Positions 11,862 through 20,954 are shown, counted from the first letter of the stretch. The stretch: 64,000 nt of DNA from Halobellus sp. Atlit-31R (GCA_003665935.1 QPLR01000002.1:124001-188000), one strand, 5' to 3'. Notes: generated by a model from the letters alone, not told the origin. Translations and numbers: made by a program.

Positions 11862-12737
11862 ATGCAGACGGTCAGGGCTCCGGCGACGAGCGCGAACCTC
11901 GGGAGCGGATTCGACGTGTTCGGCGTCGCCCTCGACCGTCCCGCCGACGTCGTTCGCGTCGAGAAGGCCGATCGGACCTCGATCGAGATGACCGGCGTCG
12001 GCAGCCAGTACATTCCCGAGGACCCCGAGAAGAACGTCGTCGGCGCGGTCGCCGACGCGCTCGACGCCCCGGCCCACATCCGGATCGACAAGGGCGTTCG
12101 CCCCTCCTCGGGGCTCGGCTCGTCAGCCGCCAGTTCGGCCGCGGCAGCGCTCGCGCTGAACGCGCTCTACGACCGCGGCCTCTCCCGCAAGGAGCTCGTT
12201 CCGGTGGCCGCCGAGGGCGAGGCCGTCGTCTCCGGTGAAGCCCACGCCGACAACGTCGCACCGGCGCTGCTCGGCGGATTCACCGTCGCCCGCGGGGAGA
12301 CGATCTCGACCGTCGACGCCTCGATCCCGCTCGTCGCCTGCCTACCGGAGATCGCCGTCTCGACTCGGGACGCCCGCGACGTCGTCCCCCGATCGGCCTC
12401 GATGGACGACATCGTCCACACGGTCGGCTCCGCCGCGACGCTCGCGGTCGGGATGTGCCGCGACGACCCCGTGCTCGTCGGCACCGGGATGGACGAACGC
12501 GTCGTCACGCCCGCCCGCGCGGAGCTCATCACCGGCTACGGTGCCGTCCGCGAGGCCGCCCTCGACGCGGGCGCGACCGGCGTCACCGTCTCCGGCGCGG
12601 GGCCGGCCGTCATCGCCCCGTGCCGGGAGTCGGATCGACGGGACGTCGCCGCTGCGATGGTCGACGCCTTCGCCGGCGCCGGCGTCGACGCCCGCGCGTA
12701 TCAGACGCGAGTGAGCCGGGGCGCGACGCTGTACTGA
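11862..12737 (+). CDS. thrB: Homoserine kinase
   Basis: Phosphorylates homoserine with ATP in threonine synthesis. 291 residues, the normal size. It is a GHMP kinase: N-terminal RAPATSANLGSGFDVFG, the phosphate-binding motif PSSGLGSSAASS at residues 81-92, and the C-terminal VSGAGPAVIAP. The frame extends far upstream, but that part is antisense to the oxidoreductase gene; the TATA spacing and the family N-terminus fix the start at 11862. It stands alone, not with thrC or hom. Convergent with pdxS. Confidence 0.95.
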   Translation: MQTVRAPATSANLGSGFDVFGVALDRPADVVRVEKADRTSIEMTGVGSQYIPEDPEKNVVGAVADALDAPAHIRIDKGVRPSSGLGSSAASSAAAALALNALYDRGLSRKELVPVAAEGEAVVSGEAHADNVAPALLGGFTVARGETISTVDASIPLVACLPEIAVSTRDARDVVPRSASMDDIVHTVGSAATLAVGMCRDDPVLVGTGMDERVVTPARAELITGYGAVREAALDAGATGVTVSGAGPAVIAPCRESDRRDVAAAMVDAFAGAGVDARAYQTRVSRGATLY

Positions 12738-12770
12738 CCGGCTTCGTTCTCGCTGCCGCCATCTCTTCTG

Positions 12771-12795
12771 AGCCCGAGCCATCGCTCGATGGGCT
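12771..12795. terminator. Hairpin between convergent thrB and pdxS
   Basis: AGCC-CGAGC-CATC-GCTCG followed by AT and GGGCT can fold into a 5-bp stem extended by four more pairs after a small bulge. It lies in the convergent gap and could limit read-through both ways. No long T run follows, so this is tentative. Confidence 0.3.
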
Positions 12796-12864
12796 GCCGT
12801 CGAAAAATCGTATCGCGACTCGTGTACTCTCTCCTGAGACCGACCCACCGAGTCGGGCGTCCGT

Positions 12865-13773
12865 TCAGACGCCGCGACCCTGCAGCTTCTCCTCTTCGGG
12901 GAGGTCGGTGTTGGCCTCGCCCTTCATCCCCTTGCCGAGGTTCGAGGCGATCTCCGCGAGCACGTCGGGGTCGTCCCAGTTGTTGGTCGCCTCGACGATG
13001 GCTTCGCCCATCGCGGCCGGGTTCTCCGCACCGAAGATGCCCGAGCCAACGAAGATGCCGTCGCAGCCGTGGTGCATCATCAGCGCCGCGTCGGCGGGCG
13101 TCGCGATCCCGCCAGCAGCGAAGTTCACGACCGGCAGGCGGCCCATCTCGGCGGTCTCGTGGACGAGATCAGCCGGCGCTTCGTGTTCACGGGCCCACTT
13201 CTCGCGCTCCTCGAAGGTCTTGCCCTCGATCTCGCGAATCGCGCCCTTGATGTTACGCTGGTGGTGGACGGCCTGGTTCACGTCGCCCGTGCCGGCCTCG
13301 CCCTTCGTGCGGATCATCGCCGCGCCCTCGTCGATCCGGCGGAGCGCCTCTTGGAGGTTGCGCGCGCCGCAGACGAACGGTGCGGTGAACTCCCGCTTGT
13401 CGATGTGGTAGCGCTCGTCGGCGGGGGTCAGAACCTCGCTCTCGTCGATCATATCGACGCCGATCGACTGGAGGATCTCGGCCTCTTTCGTGTGGCCGAT
13501 CCGGGATTTCCCCATCGCGGGGATGGAGACGGTTTCGACGATCTCTCTCACGTCGGCGGGGTCGGCCATCCGTGCGACGCCGCCGCGCTTGCGGATGTCG
13601 GCGGGGACGGCTTCGAGCGCCATCACCGCGACCGCACCGGCTTCCTCGGCGATTCTCGCCTGTTCGGCGTCGACGACGTCCATGATGACGCCGCCTTTCT
13701 GCATCTGTGCGAACCCGCGCTTCACCAGGTCGGTCCCACGGCGGAGTTCGGACAGATCGGTCTCCTCGGGCAT
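12865..13773 (-). CDS. pdxS: Pyridoxal 5'-phosphate synthase subunit PdxS
   Basis: Condenses ribose 5-phosphate, glyceraldehyde 3-phosphate and ammonia into vitamin B6 (DXP-independent route). 302 residues, typical length. [17 protein letters not shown] and [15 protein letters not shown] (Lys about 89, the likely Schiff-base lysine) are hallmarks, with the C-terminal [16 protein letters not shown] phosphate-binding segment. A TATA-like TTTAAGTG on this strand (about 13796-13803) is placed for a leaderless transcript. The glutaminase partner PdxT is not next to it. Confidence 0.97.
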   Translation of the reverse strand: MPEETDLSELRRGTDLVKRGFAQMQKGGVIMDVVDAEQARIAEEAGAVAVMALEAVPADIRKRGGVARMADPADVREIVETVSIPAMGKSRIGHTKEAEILQSIGVDMIDESEVLTPADERYHIDKREFTAPFVCGARNLQEALRRIDEGAAMIRTKGEAGTGDVNQAVHHQRNIKGAIREIEGKTFEEREKWAREHEAPADLVHETAEMGRLPVVNFAAGGIATPADAALMMHHGCDGIFVGSGIFGAENPAAMGEAIVEATNNWDDPDVLAEIASNLGKGMKGEANTDLPEEEKLQGRGV

Positions 13774-13906
13774 ACTACTCCGTTGCAGTCGGACGCACTT
13801 AAACAGATCACCCCACAGTCGTTGGTCGTCCGCCGAGCTGTCACGTTACGGCTGCCGTACCGATCCGAACCGGCACCCCTTTTTCGCCACACGCCGAGCC
13901 ATCGGT

Positions 13907-14677
13907 ATGGCATCGTCTCGCGTGCCGTCCTCGGGACTGCGTCGCTTTCTCTCGGACGACGGACTGCCCGCTCCCGACGGCCTCCCGTGGTGGCTCGCCC
14001 CGCTGCCGACGTGGCTCGAAAACGTCGGCCTCCGACTGGCGTGGCCCGTCGTCGTGATCAATCTGCTCGGGACCGCGTTCGGCTTCTGGTACTACGGCTT
14101 CCACCCGCTGCCGCTCTCGGACCCGCTCATCACCTGGCAGTTCGCGGCCGAACCGGTCGTGATGTGGCCGTTCGTCCCCGACAGCCCGCTGGCGACGCTT
14201 TTCATCGCACTGGCGTTCGCCAGCTGGAAGCTCGGGCGCACGAACGAGTATCTGGTCGCGCTGGCGTTCTTCGGCTGCTGGAAACTCGGTCTGTGGACGC
14301 CCTACGTCCTCGCAGTCTTCTCCGACGCCTTCCTCGAAACCACGTGGTTCCCGCTCTACGTCTTCCTGTTCGTGAGCCACCTCGCGATGGTCGTCGAGGC
14401 GTTCGTCCTCCACCGGATCGCGGACTTTCCTGTCCGTGCAGTCGCCGTCGCGCTCGTGTGGTACGGCTTCAACGACGTCGTCGACTACTTCGTCCCGATC
14501 GTCGGCGAGCCGCACCACACGTCGCTCCCGCTCGCCGACACGGCCGTCGTCGGTGGCACCACCGTACTCCAGCTCGCTGCTGCCGGCGCTGTCGTGCTCA
14601 CCTTCGTCGCCACGTTCGCCGCGCTCGCGACGCGCGTGAAAAAACTGGAACTGGCGCTGGAGGTTCGGCAGCAGTAG
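13907..14677 (+). CDS. DUF1405 family membrane protein
   Basis: 256 residues with about six membrane segments from residue 40 on. Motifs such as WYYGFHPLPLSDP, FASWKLGRTNEY and WYGFNDVVDYFVP match the DUF1405 family found in Bacillus and haloarchaea. The start ATG is chosen where the protein pattern begins; the upstream frame is antisense to pdxS and its promoter. TTTTTCGCC lies about 27 bases before the ATG. Function is unknown. Confidence 0.8.
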   Translation: MASSRVPSSGLRRFLSDDGLPAPDGLPWWLAPLPTWLENVGLRLAWPVVVINLLGTAFGFWYYGFHPLPLSDPLITWQFAAEPVVMWPFVPDSPLATLFIALAFASWKLGRTNEYLVALAFFGCWKLGLWTPYVLAVFSDAFLETTWFPLYVFLFVSHLAMVVEAFVLHRIADFPVRAVAVALVWYGFNDVVDYFVPIVGEPHHTSLPLADTAVVGGTTVLQLAAAGAVVLTFVATFAALATRVKKLELALEVRQQ

Positions 14678-14777
14678 TCGCCGGCGCGCTCACGCTCTCG
14701 CGGGCCCGCCGTCGACGACCCCGTCGCACGGCGACTCCGCCACACGCTTTTCCCCGCGTCTCGCGTACGTACGTCCG

Positions 14778-15830
14778 ATGAGCGACCTCTTCGACGCCGT
14801 CGCCGACCTGCCACTCACGATCGAGTCGAGCGACCGGACGCGTCGCGAACGCGACACCTCCAGCGGCTTCCGCCGCGCCACCACGACGTTCGCGCTCTCG
14901 GGAGCGGGCCACACCGGTCACGGCGAGGACGTCACCTACGACACGGCGGACCACGACGCGCTCGCGGACGCGCCGGCGTTCGACTTCGCGGGCGAGTACA
15001 CGCTCCGGTCGTTCTCGGCGCATCTCGACGACGTCGACCTGTTCCCGACGAAGCCGCCCGAGCGCGAGACGGGGCGGCCCTACCGGCGCTGGGCGGTGGA
15101 GTCGGCGGCGCTGGACCTCGCGCTCCGCCAGCGGGGCCAGTCGCTCGCGACGGCAGTCGGCCGCGACCCCGACCCCCTCCGCTTCGTCGTCTCGACGCGG
15201 CTCGGCGACCCGCCGACGACCGACCGCCTCGACGCCATCCTCGACGCCTACCCGGACACCGAGTTCAAACTGGATCCGACGGCCGAGTGGACCGCCGACG
15301 TCGTCGACGCGGTCGCCGCGACCGACGCCGTCCGGATTCTGGATCTGAAGGGCCTCTACGAGGGGACCGTGGTCGACGCCGAGCCGGATCCGGAGCTCTA
15401 CGAACGACTGCTCGCGACGTTCCCCGACGCCGTCCTCGAGGACCCGGCGCTGACGTCGGAGACGCGGCCGCTGTTCGACGGCGCGGAGGACCGAGTGTCG
15501 TGGGACTACCCGATCACGGGCGTCCCGTCGATAGAGGAGCTCCCGTTCGAGCCAGCGTGGTTGAACATCAAGCCCTCGCGCTTCGGTACGATCGAGTCGC
15601 TGTTCGAGACGATCGAGTGGGCCGACGCACACGACGTCTCGCTGTACGGCGGTGGGCAGTTCGAGCTCGGCGTCGGTCGCGACCACGTCCAGCTGCTCGC
15701 GTCGCTTTTCTACCCCGACGGGCCGAACGACGTCGCGCCGGCCGGCTACAACGACCCCGAGATCCGAGACGGACTCCCCGCGAGCCCGCTCGACGCACCG
15801 GAAAACAGCGTCGGACTCAGTTGGCGGTAA
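14778..15830 (+). CDS. Enolase-superfamily protein (o-succinylbenzoate synthase-like)
   Basis: 350 residues. The C-terminal barrel has the spaced features of the enolase/mandelate racemase superfamily: an acidic residue in FKLDPTAEW, RILDLKGLYEG, LEDPAL, then NIKPSRFGTIESLFETIEW and YGGGQFELGVGR. The order resembles MenC or dipeptide epimerase, but the classical KxK lysine pair is not clear, so the reaction is open. The N-terminal part (AVESAALDLALRQRGQSL) matches the capping-domain helix. It is followed by five 14-bp tandem repeats and a convergent aminopeptidase gene. Confidence 0.65.
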   Translation: MSDLFDAVADLPLTIESSDRTRRERDTSSGFRRATTTFALSGAGHTGHGEDVTYDTADHDALADAPAFDFAGEYTLRSFSAHLDDVDLFPTKPPERETGRPYRRWAVESAALDLALRQRGQSLATAVGRDPDPLRFVVSTRLGDPPTTDRLDAILDAYPDTEFKLDPTAEWTADVVDAVAATDAVRILDLKGLYEGTVVDAEPDPELYERLLATFPDAVLEDPALTSETRPLFDGAEDRVSWDYPITGVPSIEELPFEPAWLNIKPSRFGTIESLFETIEWADAHDVSLYGGGQFELGVGRDHVQLLASLFYPDGPNDVAPAGYNDPEIRDGLPASPLDAPENSVGLSWR

Positions 15831-15898
15831 CCGGCCAGACGAGACCGGCCTGACAAGACCAGCCAGACGAGACCGGCCAGACGAGACCGGCCTGAGAC
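15829..15898. repeat. Five 14-bp tandem repeats between convergent genes
   Basis: Units of the form GACCGGCCAGACGA begin at 15829, 15843, 15857, 15871 and 15885. They differ only at a few positions (GGCC/AGCC, CAGA/CTGA). They fill the whole gap between the enolase-like stop and the aminopeptidase stop. Confidence 0.85.
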
Positions 15899-15904
15899 CC
15901 CCGC

Positions 15905-16996
15905 TCAGGCGTCCTCGAAGCCGTCCTCGAAGACGAACGTTCCGTTCCGCTGGACGACCTCGCCGTCGACCTCGATCACCGAGTCGTCGCTCATGTCGAC
16001 GATCATATCCACGTGCTCGGCGCTGTCGTTGCGCTCGTTCTCTGCGCCGACCGTCTCGGGGTACGCCGAGCCGACGGCCATATGCACCGTATCGCCCATC
16101 TTCTCGTCGAACAGCATATTGTATGTGAAGCGGTCGATCGCGCGGTTCATCCCGATCCCGAGCTCGCCGAGATAGCGCGCGCCCTCGTCGGTGTCGAAGA
16201 TGCCGTCTAAGACCTCCTCGTTCCGGCCGGCGCTGTAGGACTCGACGCGACCGTTCTCGAAGCGGACGCGGACGTCTTCGATCTCGCGGCCCTGTCGGTA
16301 CAGCGGCATATCGAAGTGGACTTCGCCCTCGACGCTGTCGCGGACCGGCGCGGTGAACACCTCGCCACCGGGGAGGTTCTTCTCCCCGAAGTCGTTGAGC
16401 GTCTTGTTGCCCGCTAGACTCATCGTCACGTCGGTCTCCTCGCCCGACCTGATCCGGATCTCGTCGGCGTCGTCGAGGATCTCGACCATCTGCGCCTGGT
16501 GCTCGCGCTGGGCGTCCCACTCGAGGCTCACGGCGTCCCAAACGAAGCTCTCGTAGGCCTCGGTGCTCATCCCGGCGAGTTGGGCGTTGCCCGAGGTTGG
16601 GTACTGCGTGAGACACCACGTCTTCGAGAGCCGCTCCTGCAGGACAGGCTGCATCGCCCGGCGGTACGCGGCGTTGCGCTCGGGGTCGACGTCGGCGGTC
16701 TCTGTGGCGTTGACGTCGCCGCGAACGGCGATGTAGACGTCCATCTCCTCGTACATCGCCAGCAGGTGCTCCGGCGTCTCGAAGTCGCCGTCGTGGTTGC
16801 GGAGGAACGCCCGACTCGCGCGCGAGTCGCTGTGCATCGAGACTGGGTGAGCACCGCGGTCGGCGCACTCTTCGTGGAGCGCGACGACGAGATCCTGTGC
16901 GGCGGCCGGCGCACTGATCACGACGCGGTCGCCGGCCTCGATACCGGCCGAGTGATCGGCGACGATCCCTGCGTGTTCGCGGATTCGCGGGTCCAT
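15905..16996 (-). CDS. M29-family aminopeptidase
   Basis: Metal-dependent exopeptidase of the thermophilic aminopeptidase family, 363 residues. It contains the expected metal-ligand regions: LPGGEVFTAPV, ELGIGMNRAIDRFT, DEKMGDTVHMAVGSAYPE, and the C-terminal AEHVDMIVDM with the His and Asp ligands. The N-terminal Rossmann-like part (DRVVISAPAAAQDLVVAL) also fits. The ATG at 16996 is preferred over an extended in-frame start because the family N-terminus begins there. Convergent with the enolase-like gene. Confidence 0.88.
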   Translation of the reverse strand: MDPRIREHAGIVADHSAGIEAGDRVVISAPAAAQDLVVALHEECADRGAHPVSMHSDSRASRAFLRNHDGDFETPEHLLAMYEEMDVYIAVRGDVNATETADVDPERNAAYRRAMQPVLQERLSKTWCLTQYPTSGNAQLAGMSTEAYESFVWDAVSLEWDAQREHQAQMVEILDDADEIRIRSGEETDVTMSLAGNKTLNDFGEKNLPGGEVFTAPVRDSVEGEVHFDMPLYRQGREIEDVRVRFENGRVESYSAGRNEEVLDGIFDTDEGARYLGELGIGMNRAIDRFTYNMLFDEKMGDTVHMAVGSAYPETVGAENERNDSAEHVDMIVDMSDDSVIEVDGEVVQRNGTFVFEDGFEDA

Positions 16997-17145
16997 ATCT
17001 GGAGGTCGGTCGTCCGAGTCAAACGCCTTTCGCCCGCTCCGACACTGTCTCCGCGTGCGGCTCCGCATCGGCGAGCCTCAGTACGTAGGGGAACGACATA
17101 ACACAGCCCAACGCAAAATTCAGTTTGGACAGCCATCTCAACGCA

Positions 17146-17478
17146 ATGAGCAACCACAAACCGCCCTCCAACGACGACGGCTCGACCGCGACGACGTACG
17201 TCCGTGATCGGGACGAAGCGCCCGCCCAGAGCGTCGTCGAAGCCGTCTCGACAGCTACCGGCACCGACCTGACCGACCTCGACCCGCTGTACGAGACGAT
17301 CGATCCAGACGCGCTGAACGATCTGGTGCAGTCGAACGTCGAGCGCGACCGCCCGTCCCCGAGCGTCTGCATCCGATTCACCTACAGCGGTTGTCTCGTG
17401 ACCGTCTACGCCGACGGCCGAACGGTCGTCGGTCCCTCCGACGGCGAGTCCGCCCCGCTCGACCACCAGACCCCGTAG
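17146..17478 (+). CDS. HalOD1 output-domain protein
   Basis: 110 residues with a single HalOD1 domain, a haloarchaeal output domain often attached to receiver domains but also free-standing. The pattern YVRDRDEAPAQSVVEAVSTATG, then DPLYETIDPDALNDLV and VRFTYSGCLVTVYADGRTVV-like residues, defines it. ATG 17146 is preferred to the TTG seven codons earlier. No receiver or kinase is adjacent, so its partner is unknown. Confidence 0.8.
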   Translation: MSNHKPPSNDDGSTATTYVRDRDEAPAQSVVEAVSTATGTDLTDLDPLYETIDPDALNDLVQSNVERDRPSPSVCIRFTYSGCLVTVYADGRTVVGPSDGESAPLDHQTP

Positions 17479-17495
17479 AGCGTACGTCGGCTACG

Positions 17496-18095
17496 CTACG
17501 GCTCCCAGTCGCGCTCGCCCGCGCGGACCGCTGTCTCCAGCCAGTTCTCCTCGGGCGGGAGCGGACAGGAGAACGTCTCGCTGTACGCACAGAACGGCGT
17601 GTACGCGAGGTTAAAATCGAGGAGTACCGTCGCACCGCCGGCGAGGTCGCCCTCGGGGTGGAGTTCGAGATAGCGGCCGCCGCGGTAGGTCTCCTGCCCG
17701 GTCGTCTTGTCGCGGAACGGGACGAACACCGGCTCCTCGTCGTCGTCCAGGCGCTGCTTGTAGCCGTGGAGTTCGTGCGTCGATCCGTCGAGTTCGAACG
17801 AGAACGTCACGGCGCGGACGTACCGCACCTCGTTGCCGGCAGTCGTCTCCATCGGGACCGGCTCGGGCTCGTCGTGGACGCTGACGGCGGCTTCGACGCG
17901 GAGTTCGGGCGCGGGCTCGAAGTAGCCTAAGCCGTCGAACGCCTCGCGGTGTTCGGGGGGGATCGGCGACTGCGGATGCGACCCGAAGAACTCGTCTTTC
18001 TCCTCGCGGTTCGCGCGCAACGTTTCGACGTACGCTGCCTGATCACCGGCGGCCGCTGCCGACTCGGCGTCCGGGGGGTCTTCTGTGTCGGTCAT
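17496..18095 (-). CDS. DUF1684 domain protein
   Basis: 199 residues. DUF1684 hallmarks are present: REEKDEFFGSHPQSPIP near residue 30-45, FVPFRDKTTGQETYRGGRYL in the middle, and DFNLAYTPFCAYSETFSCPLPP near the C-terminus. The family is widespread in actinobacteria and haloarchaea, and its biochemical role is not settled. Convergent with the HalOD1 gene, 17 bases apart. Confidence 0.88.
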   Translation of the reverse strand: MTDTEDPPDAESAAAAGDQAAYVETLRANREEKDEFFGSHPQSPIPPEHREAFDGLGYFEPAPELRVEAAVSVHDEPEPVPMETTAGNEVRYVRAVTFSFELDGSTHELHGYKQRLDDDEEPVFVPFRDKTTGQETYRGGRYLELHPEGDLAGGATVLLDFNLAYTPFCAYSETFSCPLPPEENWLETAVRAGERDWEP

Positions 18096-18184
18096 AGCGG
18101 GACAACGTGCGCTGACCCGTAACCGTTGACGATTCGTCGGCCGCTCGTCGCGGCGGGTTCGGCTCCGGAGGGCGTCTCGACTGA

Positions 18185-18466
18185 CTACTCGCCGAGGTCG
18201 GTCGTCTGGTAGCCGTGCCCCACCACGAGGGCGACGGCGTTCACCGCGAGGAGCGCGACGAAGGCGTTCGGTTCACTGCCTTCGAGGCCGCCAGCGAGGA
18301 GCGGCACGTACAGGAACGGGAGGGCGATGGCAGCCCAAAAGGAGACGAAGCGGACCGGTGGTGCGAGGAACGCGATCGGCGCTCGGAGGGAGGACGGCGG
18401 CGACTCGATCACCTCGCGGACGCGGCCGATCTGTTCGGAGCCGGACGGGCGGTGGGAGTTCGACAT
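18185..18466 (-). CDS. Small two-helix membrane protein
   Basis: 93 residues with two membrane segments (about residues 36-56 and 68-85) after a polar, Ser/Pro-containing N-terminus and ending in a short charged tail (YQTTDLGE). No motif tells function. It is downstream of a 490-base divergent region and upstream of the DUF1684 gene on the same strand, so it may be the first gene of that unit. Confidence 0.55.
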   Translation of the reverse strand: MSNSHRPSGSEQIGRVREVIESPPSSLRAPIAFLAPPVRFVSFWAAIALPFLYVPLLAGGLEGSEPNAFVALLAVNAVALVVGHGYQTTDLGE

Positions 18467-18958
18467 TCAGGGAGGCACCTCGATAGCACATACGACGGCA
18501 GGGATCATATAGCCGCCAGAGCGTTGGCGTCGCTTCAGCAGTGTTCACGTGGGAAACCCTCGACTAATACCTTTCACGACGGCCGGAGCGAACCCGAGAC
18601 GGTTTATCGGCTGTTCTAACACTTCGAGAGAACCGCCGTCCGCCGGGGACTGGCGGGCGCGACAGCGGCGGCGCGTCGAGCGACCGCAACCGGGCAGGCA
18701 CCGTTCGTTCGGCGTGTGTCGACTCTCGGCTGCAGTGTGCGCGTTTCGCTCTCGACTGCAGTGTGTGCGTTTCGCTCTCGACTGCACCGTTCCTGTGCCG
18801 TCCATCGTGACACGTCGCGGGCGGGAGCCCGCCCGTTCACCGCCTCGTCCGAGTGCGGGTACTGTGGTGACACTCGGCATCCGTTACGTGCTCCCGAACG
18901 GCGTAGCGGGGCTCAGTCCCGCGGCTTTTTGTGTTTCGGCGGTAATGCCCGAACATCT
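18467..18958. other. 492-base divergent intergenic region without a supported gene
   Basis: No credible coding sequence: reading frames here are short, Arg-rich and lack the acidic bias. It contains two exact-length 26-bp direct repeats (18731-18756 and 18757-18782, differing at one base). It also has a strong hairpin, GGGCGGG (18819-18825) with CCCGCCC (18828-18834), and a T-run (18926-18930) about 30 bases before the CMK-like start that can serve as TATA box. One frame reads CGYC-like residues near 18855, but no longer protein is supported. Confidence 0.6.
18731..18782. repeat. 26-bp direct tandem repeat, two copies
   Basis: Unit TGCAGTGTGCGCGTTTCGCT... (26 bases) occurs at 18731 and again at 18757 with one substitution (GCGCG versus GTGCG). 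It is followed by TGCACCGTT, the start of a third, lost copy. Confidence 0.85.
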
Positions 18959-19573
18959 ATGACAGATGACGATGTCCCGACGGCGCGGTCGGTCGACAGC
19001 AATCTCTTCATCACGGTCTCTGGACCGCCGGGTTGCGGTGCGACGACCCTCTGTGAGGGGCTGTCGACGGCGCTCGACTGCGGCTACGTCTCCGGCGGCG
19101 ACATCTTCCGCGATCTCGCCGACGAACGAGACCTGTCGCTCTCACAGCTCATCGCCAAGACCGACGAGACCGACGAGATCGACCGGGCGCTGGACCGTCG
19201 TCTCCGGACGATCGCCGAAAAGTGGGGCGCGTCCAACAAACCGTTCATCCTCGAATCGCGGCTCGCCGGCTGGCTCGCGGGCAACCGCGCCGACCTCCGG
19301 ATCTGGCTCGACGCGCCCGAGGAGGTCCGAGTCGACCGCACGCAGGACCGCGAGGAGATGGAAGCCGAGATGCGCGTCCGCGAAGTCAGCGAGGCCGGGC
19401 GCTACAAGTCCTACTACGACATCGACGTCGGCGACCAGTCCTTCTACGACCTCTCTGTCAACACCGGCCGCTGGAGCCCGACGGCGACCCTCGAGATGGT
19501 CCTCACCGCGATCGAGGAGTACGACCCCGAACTCGACGAGGGCGCGTTCCAGACCAAAGACGTCGATCTGTAA
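18959..19573 (+). CDS. Cytidylate kinase-like protein
   Basis: 204 residues, P-loop kinase of the archaeal CMK family. After a 16-residue acidic extension comes FITVSGPPGCGATTL: the P-loop Lys is replaced by Ala. Then SGGDIFRDLADERDLSL (NMP-binding region), DRALDRRLR, FILESRLAGWLAG and RIWLDAPEEVRVDRT (lid), and YYDIDVGDQSFYDLSVNTG follow. Family context suggests CMP/dCMP phosphorylation, but haloarchaea also carry a normal CMK with GKST, so this may be a paralogue with another role. The start follows the T-rich TATA-like element by about 30 bases. Confidence 0.72.
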   Translation: MTDDDVPTARSVDSNLFITVSGPPGCGATTLCEGLSTALDCGYVSGGDIFRDLADERDLSLSQLIAKTDETDEIDRALDRRLRTIAEKWGASNKPFILESRLAGWLAGNRADLRIWLDAPEEVRVDRTQDREEMEAEMRVREVSEAGRYKSYYDIDVGDQSFYDLSVNTGRWSPTATLEMVLTAIEEYDPELDEGAFQTKDVDL

Positions 19574-19646
19574 CGCCGTACACCGACCTCGACCGCCGTT
19601 CTGCGTACGCTGCCTCCGATCTTCCCCTGCTCGCAGACCGTTCGCG

Positions 19647-20576
19647 CTACGACCCGAGCACCAACCGCCTGAGCCGCGGGAGCTCCGAGCGGATCGCACG
19701 GCGCTTCAGCAGCAGGAAGCCGACGAAGATGACTAGGAAGCCGACCACGGTGTAGGTCGTCGGCACCTCGTCGAGGATTGCCCAGCCGGCGAGCGCGGCG
19801 AACACCGGCGCGACGTAGGAGACGAGGTTGATCTCGATCGCGCCGAGTTGTCCCAGCAGGTCGAAGTAGATGAGGAAGCCGAGCGCGCTCGCGACGACGG
19901 AGAGGTACGCCAGCGCCCCGATCGACTCGACCGTCCACACGGCGTCGGCGAACGACTCGCCGAGGCCGTAGCTCACGCCGTGCATTATGAGCGCGCCGGC
20001 GAGCATCGACCACGCCTCCATCGTCTCGATCGGCAGCGACGCGTCGATCCGGGTGGTCAGCACCGACCCGAGCGCGAACGCCGCGGCCGCGCCGAAGATG
20101 AGCAGTTTCGCGGCTGCGCCGCCGGCGAGGAGGTTGTTCGGATCGGGGTTCGAGAGGATCACGACGCCCACCAGGCCGAGCAGGAGTCCCGCGATGCCGA
20201 CGGTCGTCAGTCGCTCGTCCGCGAGGAACACGCGGGCGAAGCCCGTCGTCAGCACGGGACTGAGACTGACGATCACGGCGGCCGCCGCCGACGTGACGGC
20301 CGGGTCGGTTTCACCGATGAAAAGCAGCGTGTGGTAGCCGGCGATGATGAGCGTCGCGCCGACGGCGACGACCGCCCACTGGCTGCGCGTCTGCGGCACG
20401 GGCTGGTCGGTGGCGTAGACGGCGTACGCGAGCATCAGGACGCCGGCGACGTCGTATCGGAGCGCCGCGAACAACACCGGCGGGATGAACTCCAGTCCCG
20501 CCTTGATGGCCATAAACGCCGACCCCCACGCGGCCGCGAGGAGAACGAAGAGGAGCAGGTTTCGATACCGGGTCAC
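19647..20576 (-). CDS. EamA/DMT-family transporter
   Basis: 309 residues with ten predicted membrane helices in two EamA repeats. AWGSAFMAIKAGLEFIPP and FAALRYDVAGVLML open the first; FGAAAAFALGSVLTTRID opens the second; WAILDEVPTTYTVVGFLVIF closes it. It is probably a metabolite or amino-acid exporter; the substrate cannot be assigned. I chose GTG 20576 (start VTRYRNLLLF) because the upstream in-frame stretch is not hydrophobic and overlaps the divergent promoter. Confidence 0.85.
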   Translation of the reverse strand: MTRYRNLLLFVLLAAAWGSAFMAIKAGLEFIPPVLFAALRYDVAGVLMLAYAVYATDQPVPQTRSQWAVVAVGATLIIAGYHTLLFIGETDPAVTSAAAAVIVSLSPVLTTGFARVFLADERLTTVGIAGLLLGLVGVVILSNPDPNNLLAGGAAAKLLIFGAAAAFALGSVLTTRIDASLPIETMEAWSMLAGALIMHGVSYGLGESFADAVWTVESIGALAYLSVVASALGFLIYFDLLGQLGAIEINLVSYVAPVFAALAGWAILDEVPTTYTVVGFLVIFVGFLLLKRRAIRSELPRLRRLVLGS

Positions 20577-20655
20577 AGCGAACGTCTGCGGCCGGCCGCC
20601 CTCAACGTTTCGCTCGGTGGCTGGATTTTTCCTCCGGCGGTCCGTCGACCACGGT

Positions 20656-20931
20656 ATGTCCGAACCGACGTACCGACCACCGACGGCGGACGAGCACGAC
20701 CAGATAGAGGCGGCGTTCAACGACTACTACGCATACGGCGGCCACACTGCGCTCGACGACTATCCGGTCGTCGTCGTCGACGAGTACGAGACCGGCGACG
20801 GCACATACAGCGGCCGACTCGCCGTAGTGATCGACGGCGGCGCGAACTCGACGACGTACGGCTTCGACGACGACGGGGCCTTCCTCGTGAGCGACGCACT
20901 CAACGAGAAAGCGGGCGAAGACGTCTTCTAA
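20656..20931 (+). CDS. Small conserved haloarchaeal protein
   Basis: 91 residues, acidic and aromatic-rich, with no cysteine and no membrane segment. The pattern ADEHDQIEAAFNDYYAYGG then YPVVVVDEYETGDGTYSG suggests a small alpha-beta fold. ATG 20656 is about 30 bases after GGATTTTTCC, a plausible TATA box. Convergent with the CBS protein gene. Function unknown. Confidence 0.6.
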   Translation: MSEPTYRPPTADEHDQIEAAFNDYYAYGGHTALDDYPVVVVDEYETGDGTYSGRLAVVIDGGANSTTYGFDDDGAFLVSDALNEKAGEDVF

Positions 20932-20954
20932 CCCCGTCGAGATCGCCCGCTGCG

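Noticed and set aside
18731-18782. Short direct repeats as a CRISPR array
   Set aside because: Copies are directly adjacent with no spacers and only two exist; no cas gene is near.
18841-18958. TnpB-like zinc-finger remnant
   Set aside because: Only a short CxxC-containing stretch; no continuous similarity to a transposase can be argued. Kept only as a possibility in the findings.
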